The position numbers and the translations under genes were made by a program. From Neurospora crassa OR74A (taxonomy: Eukaryota > Ascomycota > Sordariomycetes > Sordariales > Sordariaceae), in contig NC_026501.1 of NCBI RefSeq assembly GCF_000182925.2, forward strand, positions 1,488,001-1,552,000: a stretch of 64,000 bases of DNA. The letters are read 5' to 3'. Shown here piece by piece: positions 10,397 to 21,164 of the stretch (positions are counted from its first letter, which is position 1; each line of letters begins with the position of its first letter). Below the pieces are notes generated by a model. That model was given only the letters and a program-made list of their open reading frames with translations. It did no database searches and had not been told where the DNA came from.

Positions 10397-11287
10397 ATGG
10401 AACCTTCTGTGCCCATCATGGCGGGACCCTCCTCACGGAAAACCTCCTCACAAGAGAGCCCCTTGGCACCACCACCTAGCCTGCCTCCAGAAGAACCATC
10501 CTCAACCCACCAACCCAAGTCCGAGCCCCTCAAGGTTAAGTGCGTCAAATGCGGTTCTCTGGACGCCCTCCCTGTGCAAGCACTGTCTCGCTTGACCAAG
10601 GGTGCCGAGAACGGGAGAAGAGAGATGCTAAAGATTATTTTGGATGGCACCTGTGTCCGCGACATACCAATGTGTTCTGGCTGTTTTATGCACGCCAAGG
10701 GTTGCTACGCCTTTCAATCGCGTATCCACATGGTGAAACGGTTGACGTGGTCAACGAAGACGAATGAAGATGCCATCCAAGTTGAGGAGTATTTGAGGTG
10801 CTTCGACACAGAGTTTGCGAGGCACGTGCAAAGGTTGAAGGATGCGGACGAGCTCATCAGTCATGTTCGCGGCTTGGAAAAGCCTTCTACTGGAAAATTG
10901 CCAGTGCCCGATTCTTTACGTTTTGAGCAAGCGATCAAAGAACGCAGCCCCCAACGATCGTGTCCAACACCGCCCAAGGATTATCCCGTGCAGATCCCCG
11001 ATCTCCTCGCTTTGAAAAAAGCGAGTGGGAGCTATGTGGAAGCCCTGGGCAGAACGGGAGAAGCGAGTCAGCAGCGGCGTCGAATCACGCAGCTGCAAAA
11101 CGGGCTGCTTGATGACTTCATGCGACTTCCTCCTATTCGTTATTCACAAGGACAGGCGGCGACAAATACCGCCGTGTCAGATCCTATTCCTATCTATTGC
11201 GGAATCTGCGAGTGGTGCCGGACTATTCTTGGTCAATATGCATCTCGAGGCTCGCCTTCTCTGATTTCTGATTGGGAATCCGTCTAA
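10397..11287 (+). CDS. Hypothetical Cys-rich protein, possible zinc-binding
   Basis: I do not recognise this gene. The frame starts at the ATG at 10397 and gives 296 residues. The first 45 residues are Pro/Ser-rich. A CVKCGSLDAL segment at about residues 47-56 and a later CSGCFMHAKGC segment at about 95-105 make two CxxC pairs that could bind zinc. The middle is charged and helical. A third Cys group, CGICEWC, lies close to the C terminus. The frame stops at WESV, but the same frame continues beyond the stop with protein-like sequence for several hundred bases, so this may be the intact 5' part of a longer broken gene or the gene may have introns I have not resolved. No transfer signal was seen. 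Confidence 0.55.
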   Translation: MEPSVPIMAGPSSRKTSSQESPLAPPPSLPPEEPSSTHQPKSEPLKVKCVKCGSLDALPVQALSRLTKGAENGRREMLKIILDGTCVRDIPMCSGCFMHAKGCYAFQSRIHMVKRLTWSTKTNEDAIQVEEYLRCFDTEFARHVQRLKDADELISHVRGLEKPSTGKLPVPDSLRFEQAIKERSPQRSCPTPPKDYPVQIPDLLALKKASGSYVEALGRTGEASQQRRRITQLQNGLLDDFMRLPPIRYSQGQAATNTAVSDPIPIYCGICEWCRTILGQYASRGSPSLISDWESV

Positions 11288-12165
11288 GCTTGGTTGCGAA
11301 GACAGCGACCTCAGCTACAAGAATCGTGGATTGTCGATGGTCTGGCCCACACCATACCGGAGGCCGATGAACTCAAGCCGCTACTGAAGACCCCAGTTAG
11401 CTTTGCTGACTGCAGGTGATGAAGGACGCAGAAGGAGGTGGGTTTCATGAGCTTCATACAACGTTCCCAGCCTCTTACTCAAGAACCGGAACAAGTCAAT
11501 CACCATCACCCACAGCACGATCACCGATCATGTCCTTGCATGTTGCAAGTACACAGCCGATATGCTTTTTTGGTGGGACCTTTTCACAATTATTTGGAAG
11601 CGCGAGGCGATGTTCAGGCTCGTATGCTCGAGTGGGGCTAGTCTTGGGGCCAGTAGTTCCAGCCGGCTTGCCATCGCTACGACTTTGGATATCGGAGATT
11701 TAAGAATAGTTTAGTCCGTATGCCGGGTGGAAGGTTGACTAATATTCGTTAAAGGAGAGTATGACGAAGGAAGCGGGGAGGGATAGGTCCAACTACCCGT
11801 ACCTTGGGTGCACCAGCAGGTGGCAAGAGCTTGTGGGAGAGGACGATGGGCACGAAGGGGTGAAGAAGATATGGACGTATTGTTTCGTTGTTGGCCGCTC
11901 AAGTACTTCGAGAAACCGGTCAATGGTTGAGATCGATGAAAAGGACCATGTTTTCTTGGGTCGGCGCTGATACGCGTCTTCAGACTCTACCGAGACCCAG
12001 AGGGCACGGAAATTCCCAAGCCCGACACCTTTGAAGAGCTCTAATTGATCGCCTGCAAAGAGTGTGAGCGTTGGGCTTGACCGTGCGAGCTCGAGTCCTT
12101 TGTTGAGCATCGCACTCGACTTGGGATGAGGAAGCATACTACTTCCCGAGTCAAGATTGGGGGGG
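11288..12165 (+). pseudogene. Interrupted continuation of the Cys-rich coding sequence
   Basis: Directly after the stop of the Cys-rich gene the same frame stays protein-like: it reads through LLKTPVSFADC, then, after stops, GFMSFIQRSQPL and LVGPFHNYLEARG. It is interrupted by several stops (TAA, TAG and TGA at about 11285, 11416-11421, 11639, 11651 and 11752). Later, in another frame, a segment around 11990-12160 reads LYRDPEGTEIPKPDTFEEL and CKECERWA, again with single TGA/TAA stops. All of these stops could derive from CGA, CAA or CAG by C-to-T change, as RIP would cause, but the base composition is not strongly skewed, so ordinary decay or unrecognised introns remain possible. A GTGAGT donor-like site lies near 12166. 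Confidence 0.35.
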
Positions 12166-12793
12166 TGAGTTGGGCAGTTTTGTCAGTTTGAGTCGGCTGG
12201 TGGACATGCCCCGACTTGGGCTTTTACGGAGTCCAATGAGCCAACGATGAAAAGAACGATACAAGCGAATATCGTGCGAGCGACGTGCCTTGTTTTGGAA
12301 AGCTTGCCGGAGCTACTATTTTGTACTCGCTGTCGGTCTTTGATGCTAAATTCATTTGAAGAACGAACTAATTAATATGCGAGGGTTCGTGACCATAGTG
12401 TTACGCGCAATGAGTTTTTTTTTTAACATGCCAGCGAAGCTTTGCTACGAGAATCGGATTTTACGTGAACACCAATTTGGCGATGTGATCTATGCAAAGT
12501 AAACACACATGCCTTCCAGATCATTTGCAACTTATGAATGGATGGGCACACGGCATGATGCTTGGAGTTTGAAGGCAGAGATAAAAATTCACTGAATTCA
12601 GACTTCTTGGGCCCCTTGAACTTGTTGAATTCTTGTTCATCCATCATGGATGTATATATGCTCATCTCTGTATATTCTTCGTGGGACTTTGAGGATGACG
12701 GGAAGCCATCCTGGATTCCCATGTTCCTTTCCTGGCGAGTGCATCAACATCAATCTATTACTTTCCACCATCCAACAATTCACAAAAACCACT
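12166..12793. other. Intergenic, no gene seen
   Basis: AT-rich sequence between the decayed frame and the 3' end of the WSC gene, with a T-run at about 12416-12424. I see no supported feature. Confidence 0.4.
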
Positions 12794-13792
12794 TCACCAT
12801 AACAGCCGCGCCAACACCGCTCCCCCGACCACTAACACCAGCTCTCTGACAAGTCTAGATGACTTTGACTGTCCACCAGCAGCAACGGAATCAACATCAC
12901 CTTCCAGATCGTAAACCTGTTCGACTCTCCTCTTTAGCACACCTATACCTCCCAAAACGAGTGAAAAGGAATACACATACACTGATCCTCAAACTTCCTC
13001 CACAGACTTGGCTCGCGTCCCCGTCACAGGACAAGTTGCACTCGGCATCGGCGACTTTGGAGGAGAGAGAGAACAGCTGAGAGGCGCACCAGCATTCTCT
13101 GTATTGACGTCAAGGTTGACATGATTGGTTAACTTTCTCTTCCGTTTTTCTTTTTGCTTTTTTTTTTCAAAAACTCTTTTCTCTCCCCTTTTCTCTTGAT
13201 TTCTTTCCATCTTTGGTCTCAAACTCTCGCAATTTTTCCTTTTCCTGCACCAAGTAGGTAGAAGGATTGCGAAAAAGATGACGAGAACATCATAGGAGAG
13301 AGAAAAAAAAAAAAGAAAAAAAAAAGGAAAAAAGAAAAAAAATTTGGAAACTCACCTCGAATACTCCAACCCAGCAAACCGATACCCCTTTTTCTCCAAC
13401 CCACCCTTACAAAACCCCAAACACTTCTCCACCGTCATCACCCCCGGCAACACCTCATTGATCCCGCCATATAGCGCCCTAGTTCCACTACCACCTGTTC
13501 CCGAGAGGCCGGCCGTGGTCTCGTTGTAACAACCAATGTATTTGTATCCGTCCGTTCCGGCTGCTATCGTTGCTGTAGTGGGTGAGCTCAAAGTTGAACT
13601 TGTTTCCCCTGCTGCAGCTGAGTTGACCGTTGCGAAAAGGAGGAGGAGGAGAAATACGACGGGAGAGATGAACAAGTTAATATTGTTAATGATGACACAA
13701 GTGGTGGTGCGGCGGCGGCGGCGGCGAAGAACTACGTGGTGACTTGATGATGATGAAGCCTCCGACGAAACGGAACAAGACAGCGGCGGCAT
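12794..13792 (-). CDS. Small WSC-domain cell-surface protein, probably GPI-anchored
   Basis: Three exons on the minus strand: 13792-13356, 13098-12981 and 12916-12794, giving 225 residues. Donors are GTGAGT and GTATGT; acceptors are AATACAG and GAACAG; frames join cleanly. After a Ser- and Arg-rich N terminus there is a strong hydrophobic segment (FISPVVFLLLLLFATV) that should act as a signal sequence. The WSC domain starts at YIGCYNET and runs through GVMTVEKCLGFC, ECWCASQL, ADAECNLSCDGD and QVCGGSLRISVYDL, with the expected Cys pattern split by two introns. The final 20 residues are hydrophobic after a small Gly/Ser stretch, consistent with GPI attachment. WSC domains bind surface glycans and occur in yeast wall-stress sensors, but this protein has no cytoplasmic signalling tail. 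Without the two small exons the domain would look truncated. Confidence 0.85.
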
Positions 13793-14742
13793 GGTGGGTG
13801 GCTTGCAGGTAGATAGATGGATGGATGGAAGTGTAACACCGAGAGATTAGTCTACTGCTGCATCAGATGAAGCGTAAACAGATCGGTGGGACGAAAAAAA
13901 AAAAAAAAAGTGGTTTGAATTTGCTGCGGAGCGAATGAATTAAAGATAGTAGAGCTGATGATAATGTCAACAAATTCAATTGCGCGCGACACGTCAAGAT
14001 CTTTGACAAACTGCCAAAACAAGACTGGAAAGTGAACAAGTCAACGAACGTTGTTTCCGGTCATTCACCGCGTGAAAAAAAGGAAAGGAGTTCCCCTTCC
14101 AAAGCCATCCATCCAGGATAGGGTCCCAACATCCATTCAGCCACAAATCTCCGAGATCTATCCAATCACAGCTGGGGTATGTAATGACACAAGATAACAA
14201 CAGTGGGAATAGGGAAGCTAGATACATATCTATAGGGCTGACTATTCAAATAACCGACGGGATTCTTAACCACGTTAAGAGATAAAGGTGTGGAAGCTGA
14301 GAGCTGAAGACAAGGGGGGGGGGGGGGGGGGGGGTCCAATCATCATTCACAAGCTTTCATACCACCTGCGTTGCTTAAACGTGCAAGCTGACTGCAACGC
14401 TGACGCATAATCTGCTCCTATCCCTGCGTAGCCTTCATTATTATCTGATAAGCTTCCTTCCATGACCTTTCTCGGGCCATTCGGACTTTTTTTTCCCTTA
14501 CTGCTTCAGATTATGAATACCATGCTAAGTGCCGCCCTGGTGAAACTATCTTGTACTGTTAAACAGTAAATCCATCATCTCGAACAAGGTCCAATAACCT
14601 GGGCATCTTACCGAAAACAAAGCCTCCCAGTTTATCTTGCGCTATTCTATCTTGAGTCATTACTCAGCAGTCAAATACACATAATCAATCATGACATCGT
14701 TACCCATACAAACCCTACCATACCATACCTACCCGTCATTAG
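13793..14742. other. Intergenic with a 21-G homopolymer
   Basis: Promoter side of the WSC gene and 3' side of WSS1. A run of 21 G lies at about 14314-14334, and an A-run at about 13895-13909. No supported gene. Confidence 0.45.
14314..14334. repeat. Homopolymer of 21 G
   Basis: Read directly. It lies in the intergenic DNA between the WSC gene and WSS1. Confidence 0.9.
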
Positions 14743-16218
14743 TCATTTGGAACTATCCTTCATCTTCCCGCACGTAGAGCAAGTCCACCACTGCTTCTCC
14801 ATCCTCTGTCCGCAAAACGAGCACTGCCACGTCTCGTGGAGCAATTTACGGCGAGCGGCTTCAGCTTCGGCTTGAGCTTGGAGGATGAATTTTGCTTTGT
14901 CTTTGTCTCTTCTCGGTCCTGATCCCGAAACCGTTCGGGAGTTTGAATGCGACCTAGACCCATGAGAGCTTGATGACGGCCGTGTACGAATGGAGGGCGG
15001 GGATTTGGTCAGGTCGACCACCGAGCTGCTTGGACGCTTTCCAGCGGATCTGGAACTAGAACTGGATTTGGTGCCTGTGGTTTTCTTTCTGGGATCGGAG
15101 GCAGTGGTGGTGGAAGCTTGAGGTGGGCGTTCGGTACCGCAGGCGTCACAACAGAGGAATGTGTCGGGGTTGTGGAGGGTGCAGATGTCGCAGACCCAGC
15201 CTGTCGAGGGTTCGTTGAATGGTTCTGCTGGGAGAGATGGTGGAGGAGAAGAAGATGAAGAGACTGTAGACCTAGTTGTTGGTTTAGTATGGTAAGGGAT
15301 CGGCGGTGGTTTTGCAGACGAAGACGACGTTGCCAACCCCCCGCCGCCCATCTCTTCATTCTGCAAGAAACCCCCCTGACTCCCTGCCGGAAACTCCCTA
15401 CTCGGCTCCACATAACCACTTCCAAACTTCTTCTTCTCATCCTCCTGCACCAGTTCCCACAGCGCCTGCGCAATCGCCGCCTCGTTCGCCTCATCCTCTT
15501 CGGCCTTGGAGCGAAAGCCATTCCTAGTCGCCTGCTCCTCAATCGTGCGAATTTCCTGCTCAGCCAGCCCTTCGTCGCCCGTATCCTTCACTCCACAGCC
15601 CTTTAAAGTCTTGTTCCTCCTCTGCACCGCATCAACAATCACCCTCCTTATATCCTCACCCGGCCTCGGCCTTGCACCTCCCAGCCTCTGTCCCGACCCG
15701 GCACTTAGTGTTGTTTGCACCTTTCTCTTCTCGGCCTGCTCCCTCGCCAACCGTCTCGCTTCATGCATCGGAATCTGTCCTCTGTTAGAAGAACCACCAC
15801 CCAGCCGCCGTCCCTCTGATAAGAACCCCTCCCCTGTATAGCCCTTCATCGCCAACCCCTCATGTTCATCCCTCAGCTGATTCCACAGCGCATGAAACTT
15901 GGCGTCGTGCGGGCCGTGAACGATATGTGCTAGCTCGTGCAGCATCGTGTCTGCGACCTGCTCGATGGGCAGGAATAGGGACTTGTCGGAGGGGTAGCGA
16001 AGACGGAGAAGGATCTTGGCGCCGCGGTTGATGTTCAGTCCCAGGAGGTTGTCTTGCTCCGGGTAGAACTCGCCCAGCTCGCGGACGCGCCAGCCGCGGG
16101 CGCGCATAAGCGGTTTCACGAGGGAAGCGATCTTTTTGAGGAGGTGGAGGGCGGAGGAAGGCTGGGGAAGGTGGTGGAGGTGGGAGTAGGCGAGGACTAA
16201 GGGGTCTATTTCGAACAT
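14743..16218 (-). CDS. wss1: DNA-dependent metalloprotease WSS1 (SprT/WLM family)
   Basis: Single exon. I place the start at the ATG at 16218 (MFEIDPLVLA), because the open frame upstream of it has no ATG; this gives 491 residues. The WLM protease domain occupies roughly the first 170 residues, with the zinc motif HELAH at residues 94-98 followed by IVHGPHD. WSS1 degrades proteins crosslinked to DNA and SUMO-modified chromatin proteins. Consistent with that, a SUMO-interacting-like motif VVDLT lies in the C-terminal half, a RanBP2-type zinc finger starts near residue 339 (GWVCDIC...CCDAC), and a second four-Cys finger lies at the C terminus (CSFC...CSTC). The linkers are Ser/Pro-rich and disordered. 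Function is well supported by domain order. Confidence 0.9.
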   Translation of the reverse strand: MFEIDPLVLAYSHLHHLPQPSSALHLLKKIASLVKPLMRARGWRVRELGEFYPEQDNLLGLNINRGAKILLRLRYPSDKSLFLPIEQVADTMLHELAHIVHGPHDAKFHALWNQLRDEHEGLAMKGYTGEGFLSEGRRLGGGSSNRGQIPMHEARRLAREQAEKRKVQTTLSAGSGQRLGGARPRPGEDIRRVIVDAVQRRNKTLKGCGVKDTGDEGLAEQEIRTIEEQATRNGFRSKAEEDEANEAAIAQALWELVQEDEKKKFGSGYVEPSREFPAGSQGGFLQNEEMGGGGLATSSSSAKPPPIPYHTKPTTRSTVSSSSSPPPSLPAEPFNEPSTGWVCDICTLHNPDTFLCCDACGTERPPQASTTTASDPRKKTTGTKSSSSSRSAGKRPSSSVVDLTKSPPSIRTRPSSSSHGSRSHSNSRTVSGSGPRRDKDKAKFILQAQAEAEAARRKLLHETWQCSFCGQRMEKQWWTCSTCGKMKDSSK

Positions 16219-18404
16219 TTTGAGGGACTGTGAAGGAGGAAATGTTGTGTGAGCCTTGCTCTCACGTTGTTGAGTTCTTGTCTCAGCTTGTGCGCTGGAG
16301 GGGTGGAATGGCGGGGTGGGTTGGGTGATTGCCAAGTGCTATTCCGAGTTTGCGATTAGAAGCAGTCAAGTGCCCGGAGGAAACATGCAGAAGGGCCGGA
16401 TACTAGTATCATGACCGCAGAGAAGAAGTGCGTCAGCTGGGCTGCCTGGGATTTTGCAGAGGCACAGGCAGTGGCGTTGTTGGTGAATGCATGCTGCTGT
16501 TAGTGCTTACAAGAAATAGAGCTTGTATCTGCATCAAAGCGCACTCGGTGGAAGCATTTTCTGTGGGTAGCGTACGCAGTGGTCCGTCTTCTTTCCTAGC
16601 GTGCACCCCACATTGGCTATGCGACAAGTGCCGAACAACAACCCGAAAATAATTTGCGGGCTCAAGGGTTGCCGAGTTGACGACATTGATTCAGCGCCAA
16701 CCGCAATGACAAGAGCATCACCAGACAACTCCAACTCCATCCCTTCAGACCGTGTCGAGCGTGCTCACCGGTCTTGTTTATACATACCTAGTCCTTACCC
16801 CATCGGAAATGATTCTTCCATCTGCCAAGTGTGCACAATTTCAGTCCTCAGATGGCCAGAAGGCGAGGCCCCTGTCATGCCGAGACTCGGGACAAGATGA
16901 TTCGGGGTGTCCGATATTGCCCTTGTGTGACGAGAACTGTCTGTCTGGATGAATGAGAGTATGTAGCATCCAACCGAAGAGGAAAGCAGAGCAAACGTGT
17001 GCTTCTTCAAGTCGGCGGCCTCAACCCAACAAGACCCAAAGATCATCGAAACAAATCTCAATCTGACCATCTGAAAGCCGATCTTGAATTGAAAGAAAAA
17101 TGAGAACAAAAAAAAAACATCATTTCGGGCGGCGCCAAAGGGGGACGACTTTGGGGAGACCATGTGCGGCAGCGAATGAAGGACGACGACGCCGAGCTTG
17201 TCTGCGTTAAGCTCTCGGAAGCGCCGTTTCAGGTTTTCGGAGCTTCAATCTGCTTCCCAAGATGGGAATAGTGGCACCCCAGCACCACCGGACCCCGATT
17301 TGCTGATCAACGGCCGCCGCTGCGGTAGGCTGTCATCGGTGGGCGATGCGGTTGGCTCGTTTGGCAGGTCGGCGTGAAGCTGTCCCCGCAAGTCGGCAAC
17401 GCCACTCCCGTCCTGGTTGGTGGGTGGTGGCCGGTGGTACGTACTGCGTACACCACGTACAAACAAAGTACATTTTTAGTGCCATGTACCATGTAGTGTG
17501 CCATGCTCCATTGTTTCAGGGGCATTGATCCCTTGGTTTTTGTTCCTTTCCCTTTCGATGGCCTTTCCTCCCCCTGCATAGTGTAGGGTACACCACATAC
17601 ATATCATGTTGTCAAGGGGTACGTCAAGCGAGCGCTACTCTGGCTATGGAGCTCCCAATACCGATCGTTACCTCCAATGATACCTCTCCACTGAATCAAA
17701 ATTGCGATGGTCAACCACATGTTAGCTTCCGAAACACACTGCCCATGGGTAGGCCCACCTGTCACTTTGCTCTCTGGATGCCGTCAGATTCGGCCTCAGA
17801 TACAGGCACTGATAGGGTTGTTTGTTTCTGAGGGTACCGAGTCGATACTCATCAAAAGTGGAGGCGAGGAGCCGAGCAAACAAAAAAGGCCCTCAGGCCG
17901 GCCAGTTGGTTGACATGGTTTCAAAACACTCACCAGAGCTGGTGAACTGCTCGGTTGATGCCAAGCTCGCAATCGGCTGGGGATCGTCACCAGAAGATTG
18001 CTTGCCCCTGGGAGGACCGAGGCGAGCAACGGAGGACGACCAGATGAACATGGGCCGACACAAGGGTTTGCCTACCTAGGTAGTCCTCCTTTTTCCTTTC
18101 GACCAAGATACTACGTCCGCACCGCCCCGATGTTTCAACGACGGCTGCTTATCACCTGCTTCTTCTTCTTCTTCTTCTTCCACCTTCTTCCTTTTCTTCT
18201 ACCGGCCAGTCTCCTCTTGACGAAAACACCGGCCTGACTCGTCCTCCCTCACTCTCTTTTCACTTTCGACCAGTCGTCGAACCTTACGCTCCTTTAACCA
18301 ACAAAGCCCGAGAACCGCCGCAAACGTCCGCGGTCGCCCTTCTCGGCCCACACTCGTTTTAACGGTTTAGCACCTTCGTCACCTATCCTGTCTTTCTTGT
18401 CACG
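16219..18404. other. Long intergenic region between WSS1 and the aspartic protease
   Basis: About 2.2 kb between divergent genes. A cluster of GTAC and TACGTA words lies at about 17435-17625, the palindrome CTACCTAGGTAG at 18072-18083, and a CTT repeat at about 18153-18180. Short open frames here show no domain. It likely contains both promoters; no gene is supported. Confidence 0.45.
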
Positions 18405-19983
18405 ATGAAGTTCCCCATCGTCGCCGTTGCGGCTTCTGTTCTCTCAACTGCTGGGCTGGTTGCAGGTGACCCTCATGTCATCCAGGTTCGCGCCGAGGAC
18501 CTTCAGGTCCGCAAACATGGCGGTCACAGTTTCAAGATTTCCCAGATTTTCAACCACAAATACCAACACAAGGTGAAGGGCAAGGGCATCAGAGATGTCG
18601 CCAAGGTCTACACAAAGTTTAACATGAAATTCCCCGACCACCTTCGCGAGGCCCTCGTCCGCGTCTTTGGCGACCTGGGCGTCAAGATCCCTGGCAACCT
18701 CCACGCCTTGAACGACGGCTCTTTCTCACAAGGTTCTCAGGGTACGTATTCCATTGCTGTGGGACCATATCTCTGCGCTCCATTTACTGACCTCCCTTAC
18801 AGGTGAGGTTGATGCTACGCCTGTCCAATTCGATGTTCAGTATCTCGCCCCCGTCCAGATCGGCTCCCCGCCGCAGACGGTCATGATGAACTTCGACACC
18901 GGCTCTTCCGATCTCTGGGTCTTCAGCTCCGAGACCCCTGCCAAGCAGCGCAATGGCCAGAAGATCTACAACATGACCCAGAGTACCACCGCCGAGCTCG
19001 TCGACGGTCATGTTTGGAGGATCTCGTACGGTGACGGCAGCAGCTCGTCCGGAAATGTCTACACTGACAAGGTTAGCATTGGCGGCGTCGAGGTGGACAA
19101 GCAGGCTGTTGAGATTGCCACCCATGTGTCCGACTCTTTCACCAACGACGCTGCCTCCTCCGGTCTCGTCGGCCTCGCCTTTGACTCCATCAACCAGGTC
19201 AAGCCCCGCAAGCAAAAGACCTTCTTCGGCAATGCGATCGACGACCTGGCCATGCCGCTGTTCAGTGCCAATCTCAATAAGGCTGAGCCTGGCAACTACA
19301 ACTTTGGCTTCCTCGACCATGAGGAATTTGTCGGTCCCATCAGCTTCGTCGACGTTAATGCTTCCCGCGGTTTCTGGGAGTTCGAGGCCAGCGGCTATAC
19401 CCTTCCCGCCTCCAACTTTACCGAGTCCAACAACAAGACCGGTGTTTTCCAGTCCCTGACCCACACCGCCATTGCCGACACCGGCACCACCCTCCTCATG
19501 CTCCCCCAGCCCATCGTCGAGGACTACTACGGTCAGGTCGCCAAGGCCCGCAGCGACAATGCTTTTGGTGGTTATGTATTCCCCTGCAACGCCGACCTCC
19601 CGGACCTCATCATCCACATTGGCTCCTACAAGGCTCGCCTCACTGGTGATCTCATCAAGTACGCTCCCGCCGACACCGATGACTTTGCGACAGCCAAGTG
19701 GTGCTACGGTGGCCTCCAGAGCGCCCAGGGCTTCCCCTTTTCCATTTACGGAGACATCTTCTTCAAGGCCCAATTTGTTGTGTTCCAGGGTGGTGTGATC
19801 GATAAGGATGACTGGTCCAAGGGCGCCAAGTTGGGCTTTGCTGCCAAGCCTGGCACTCAGCTTCCTCAGGAGACGGAGACACCCGCGGTGCCGGACGTCC
19901 TGCCCATCAACAATGCTACCAGGCCGGCTGGAAGCGGCCAGAGACGCACTGGCGGTGGTTCTTGTCGTGCTCGCCGTCAATAA
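18405..19983 (+). CDS. Secreted pepsin-like aspartic protease
   Basis: Two exons, 18405-18741 and 18803-19983, with donor GTACGT and acceptor TTACAG, giving 505 residues. Residues 1-21 are a clear signal peptide ([20 protein letters not shown]), followed by a basic propeptide of about 90 residues. The mature pepsin-like domain (family A1) has the first catalytic motif [10 protein letters not shown] with Asp at about 144, the flap region [12 protein letters not shown], and the second motif [10 protein letters not shown] with Asp at about 338; two late Cys residues (FPCNADL and KWCYGG) match the usual disulfide. The closest style is endothiapepsin or aspergillopepsin. After the domain there is an extension of about 50 residues, Pro/Thr-rich and ending in CRARRQ; it lacks the hydrophobic tail of GPI-anchored yapsins. 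The protein is probably extracellular or vacuolar. Confidence 0.92.
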
Positions 19984-21103
19984 GCTATAAACCTTGTTGC
20001 TCTGGCAGGTAATGTGAGAGAAAAATAGGTCCAGACACTTGCTGGGTCTGGCTTGGTGTAAGCGTGTCCGGACCACTCTTCACATCACCTCTCTGGTTAG
20101 AGTCTTGGTTTTGATGCTTGAGTCGGCATGTCTTTTTTTCGAGTTTGCGATTGATAATATTTGAGGAGCAATCCGGCAAACAAAACTACACGTAGTACAC
20201 ATTGAGATGAGACTGCGTACGATGTACATATCATTACCTGCCAAGCGTCTTTGCGTTGCATAGCGGGTTAATCTTATTCGGTTTATTCTTGATGTGTTTT
20301 ATAGTCAATTTACCAACGTCAATGCATCAGCCTCTGCTTAAGTTCCATTTGATACCCAGACACCACGAAACCGCTAGGAACTCGCCAGGTTGTCCTACTC
20401 ATCTGAATAAATCCTCCAAGGTCGTGTACACACGTACGAAGGGTGTTGCCGAAACTGGTAGTGTTGAAAGCCAAAAAAAGGGGGTACCGTATTCAGCGCA
20501 GTTCCTTACATAACCCTAACCCCTGATTTGCAGCTACGTAGAATAACCCGTCCGAGCGAAGACATACATCCACGCGCCTTCAACCCTGGAATATTCCACA
20601 CGCGTTTCCCATGAGGGCGACCTTCCATCAACTTACATCAATCGATGAGCCAACTCGCAACAATCACAGGATACTAACTCATACGGAGCATTGCGTTTTA
20701 TTTTTCCCTCCACCTATTCAGCGAGTATCAATACGATCCCTACCACTTTAGACGGACTTGGTGCAACTCTAGGCCGCCATTGATTTTGTGCCCCGCATCA
20801 CACACATAGTCGCCGTCGCAAACCGTTCGCAAGGGCGTCCGTCATTGGCGCACAACAGCGCACAATTCACTGCTCACTCACTCTGATTATCGACACCCGA
20901 CTGATCCTCACCAAGCGACATCGACAAATTTAGCAATTACACAACCCAACAAGACATCTACACCTCCTAGCTATTCCGACCATCCCACGATTTGCAGGAT
21001 AACAAACAGCAACCCAACCACCCACCCACCCAGAGACCCAACCATTAAACTCCACCTCCCTTTTACTTCACTTTTTCTCTCAAAAACACTCAGGATAATC
21101 CAG

Positions 21104-21139
<36 letters not shown>

Positions 21140-21164
21140 AAAAGAAAAAAAAAAAAAAGACAAG
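19984..21164. promoter_or_regulatory. Intergenic region and long leader of the CDC26 gene
   Basis: Contains the 3' flank of the protease gene and the upstream region of CDC26. Just before the CDC26 start, 21106-21137 is a run of 32 A, then short G-interrupted A-runs up to about 21158, ending six bases before the ATG. The preceding 200 nt are C/A-rich with many ACC and CAC words. No other gene is supported. Confidence 0.5.

Noticed and set aside
10123-10479. Open frame overlapping the start of the Cys-rich gene
   Set aside because: Pyrimidine-rich leader gives a false hydrophobic protein; no conserved motif.
18784-20076. 430-codon minus-strand frame opposite the aspartic protease
   Set aside because: The plus strand has catalytic motifs, signal peptide and a clean intron; the antisense frame is a codon-bias shadow.
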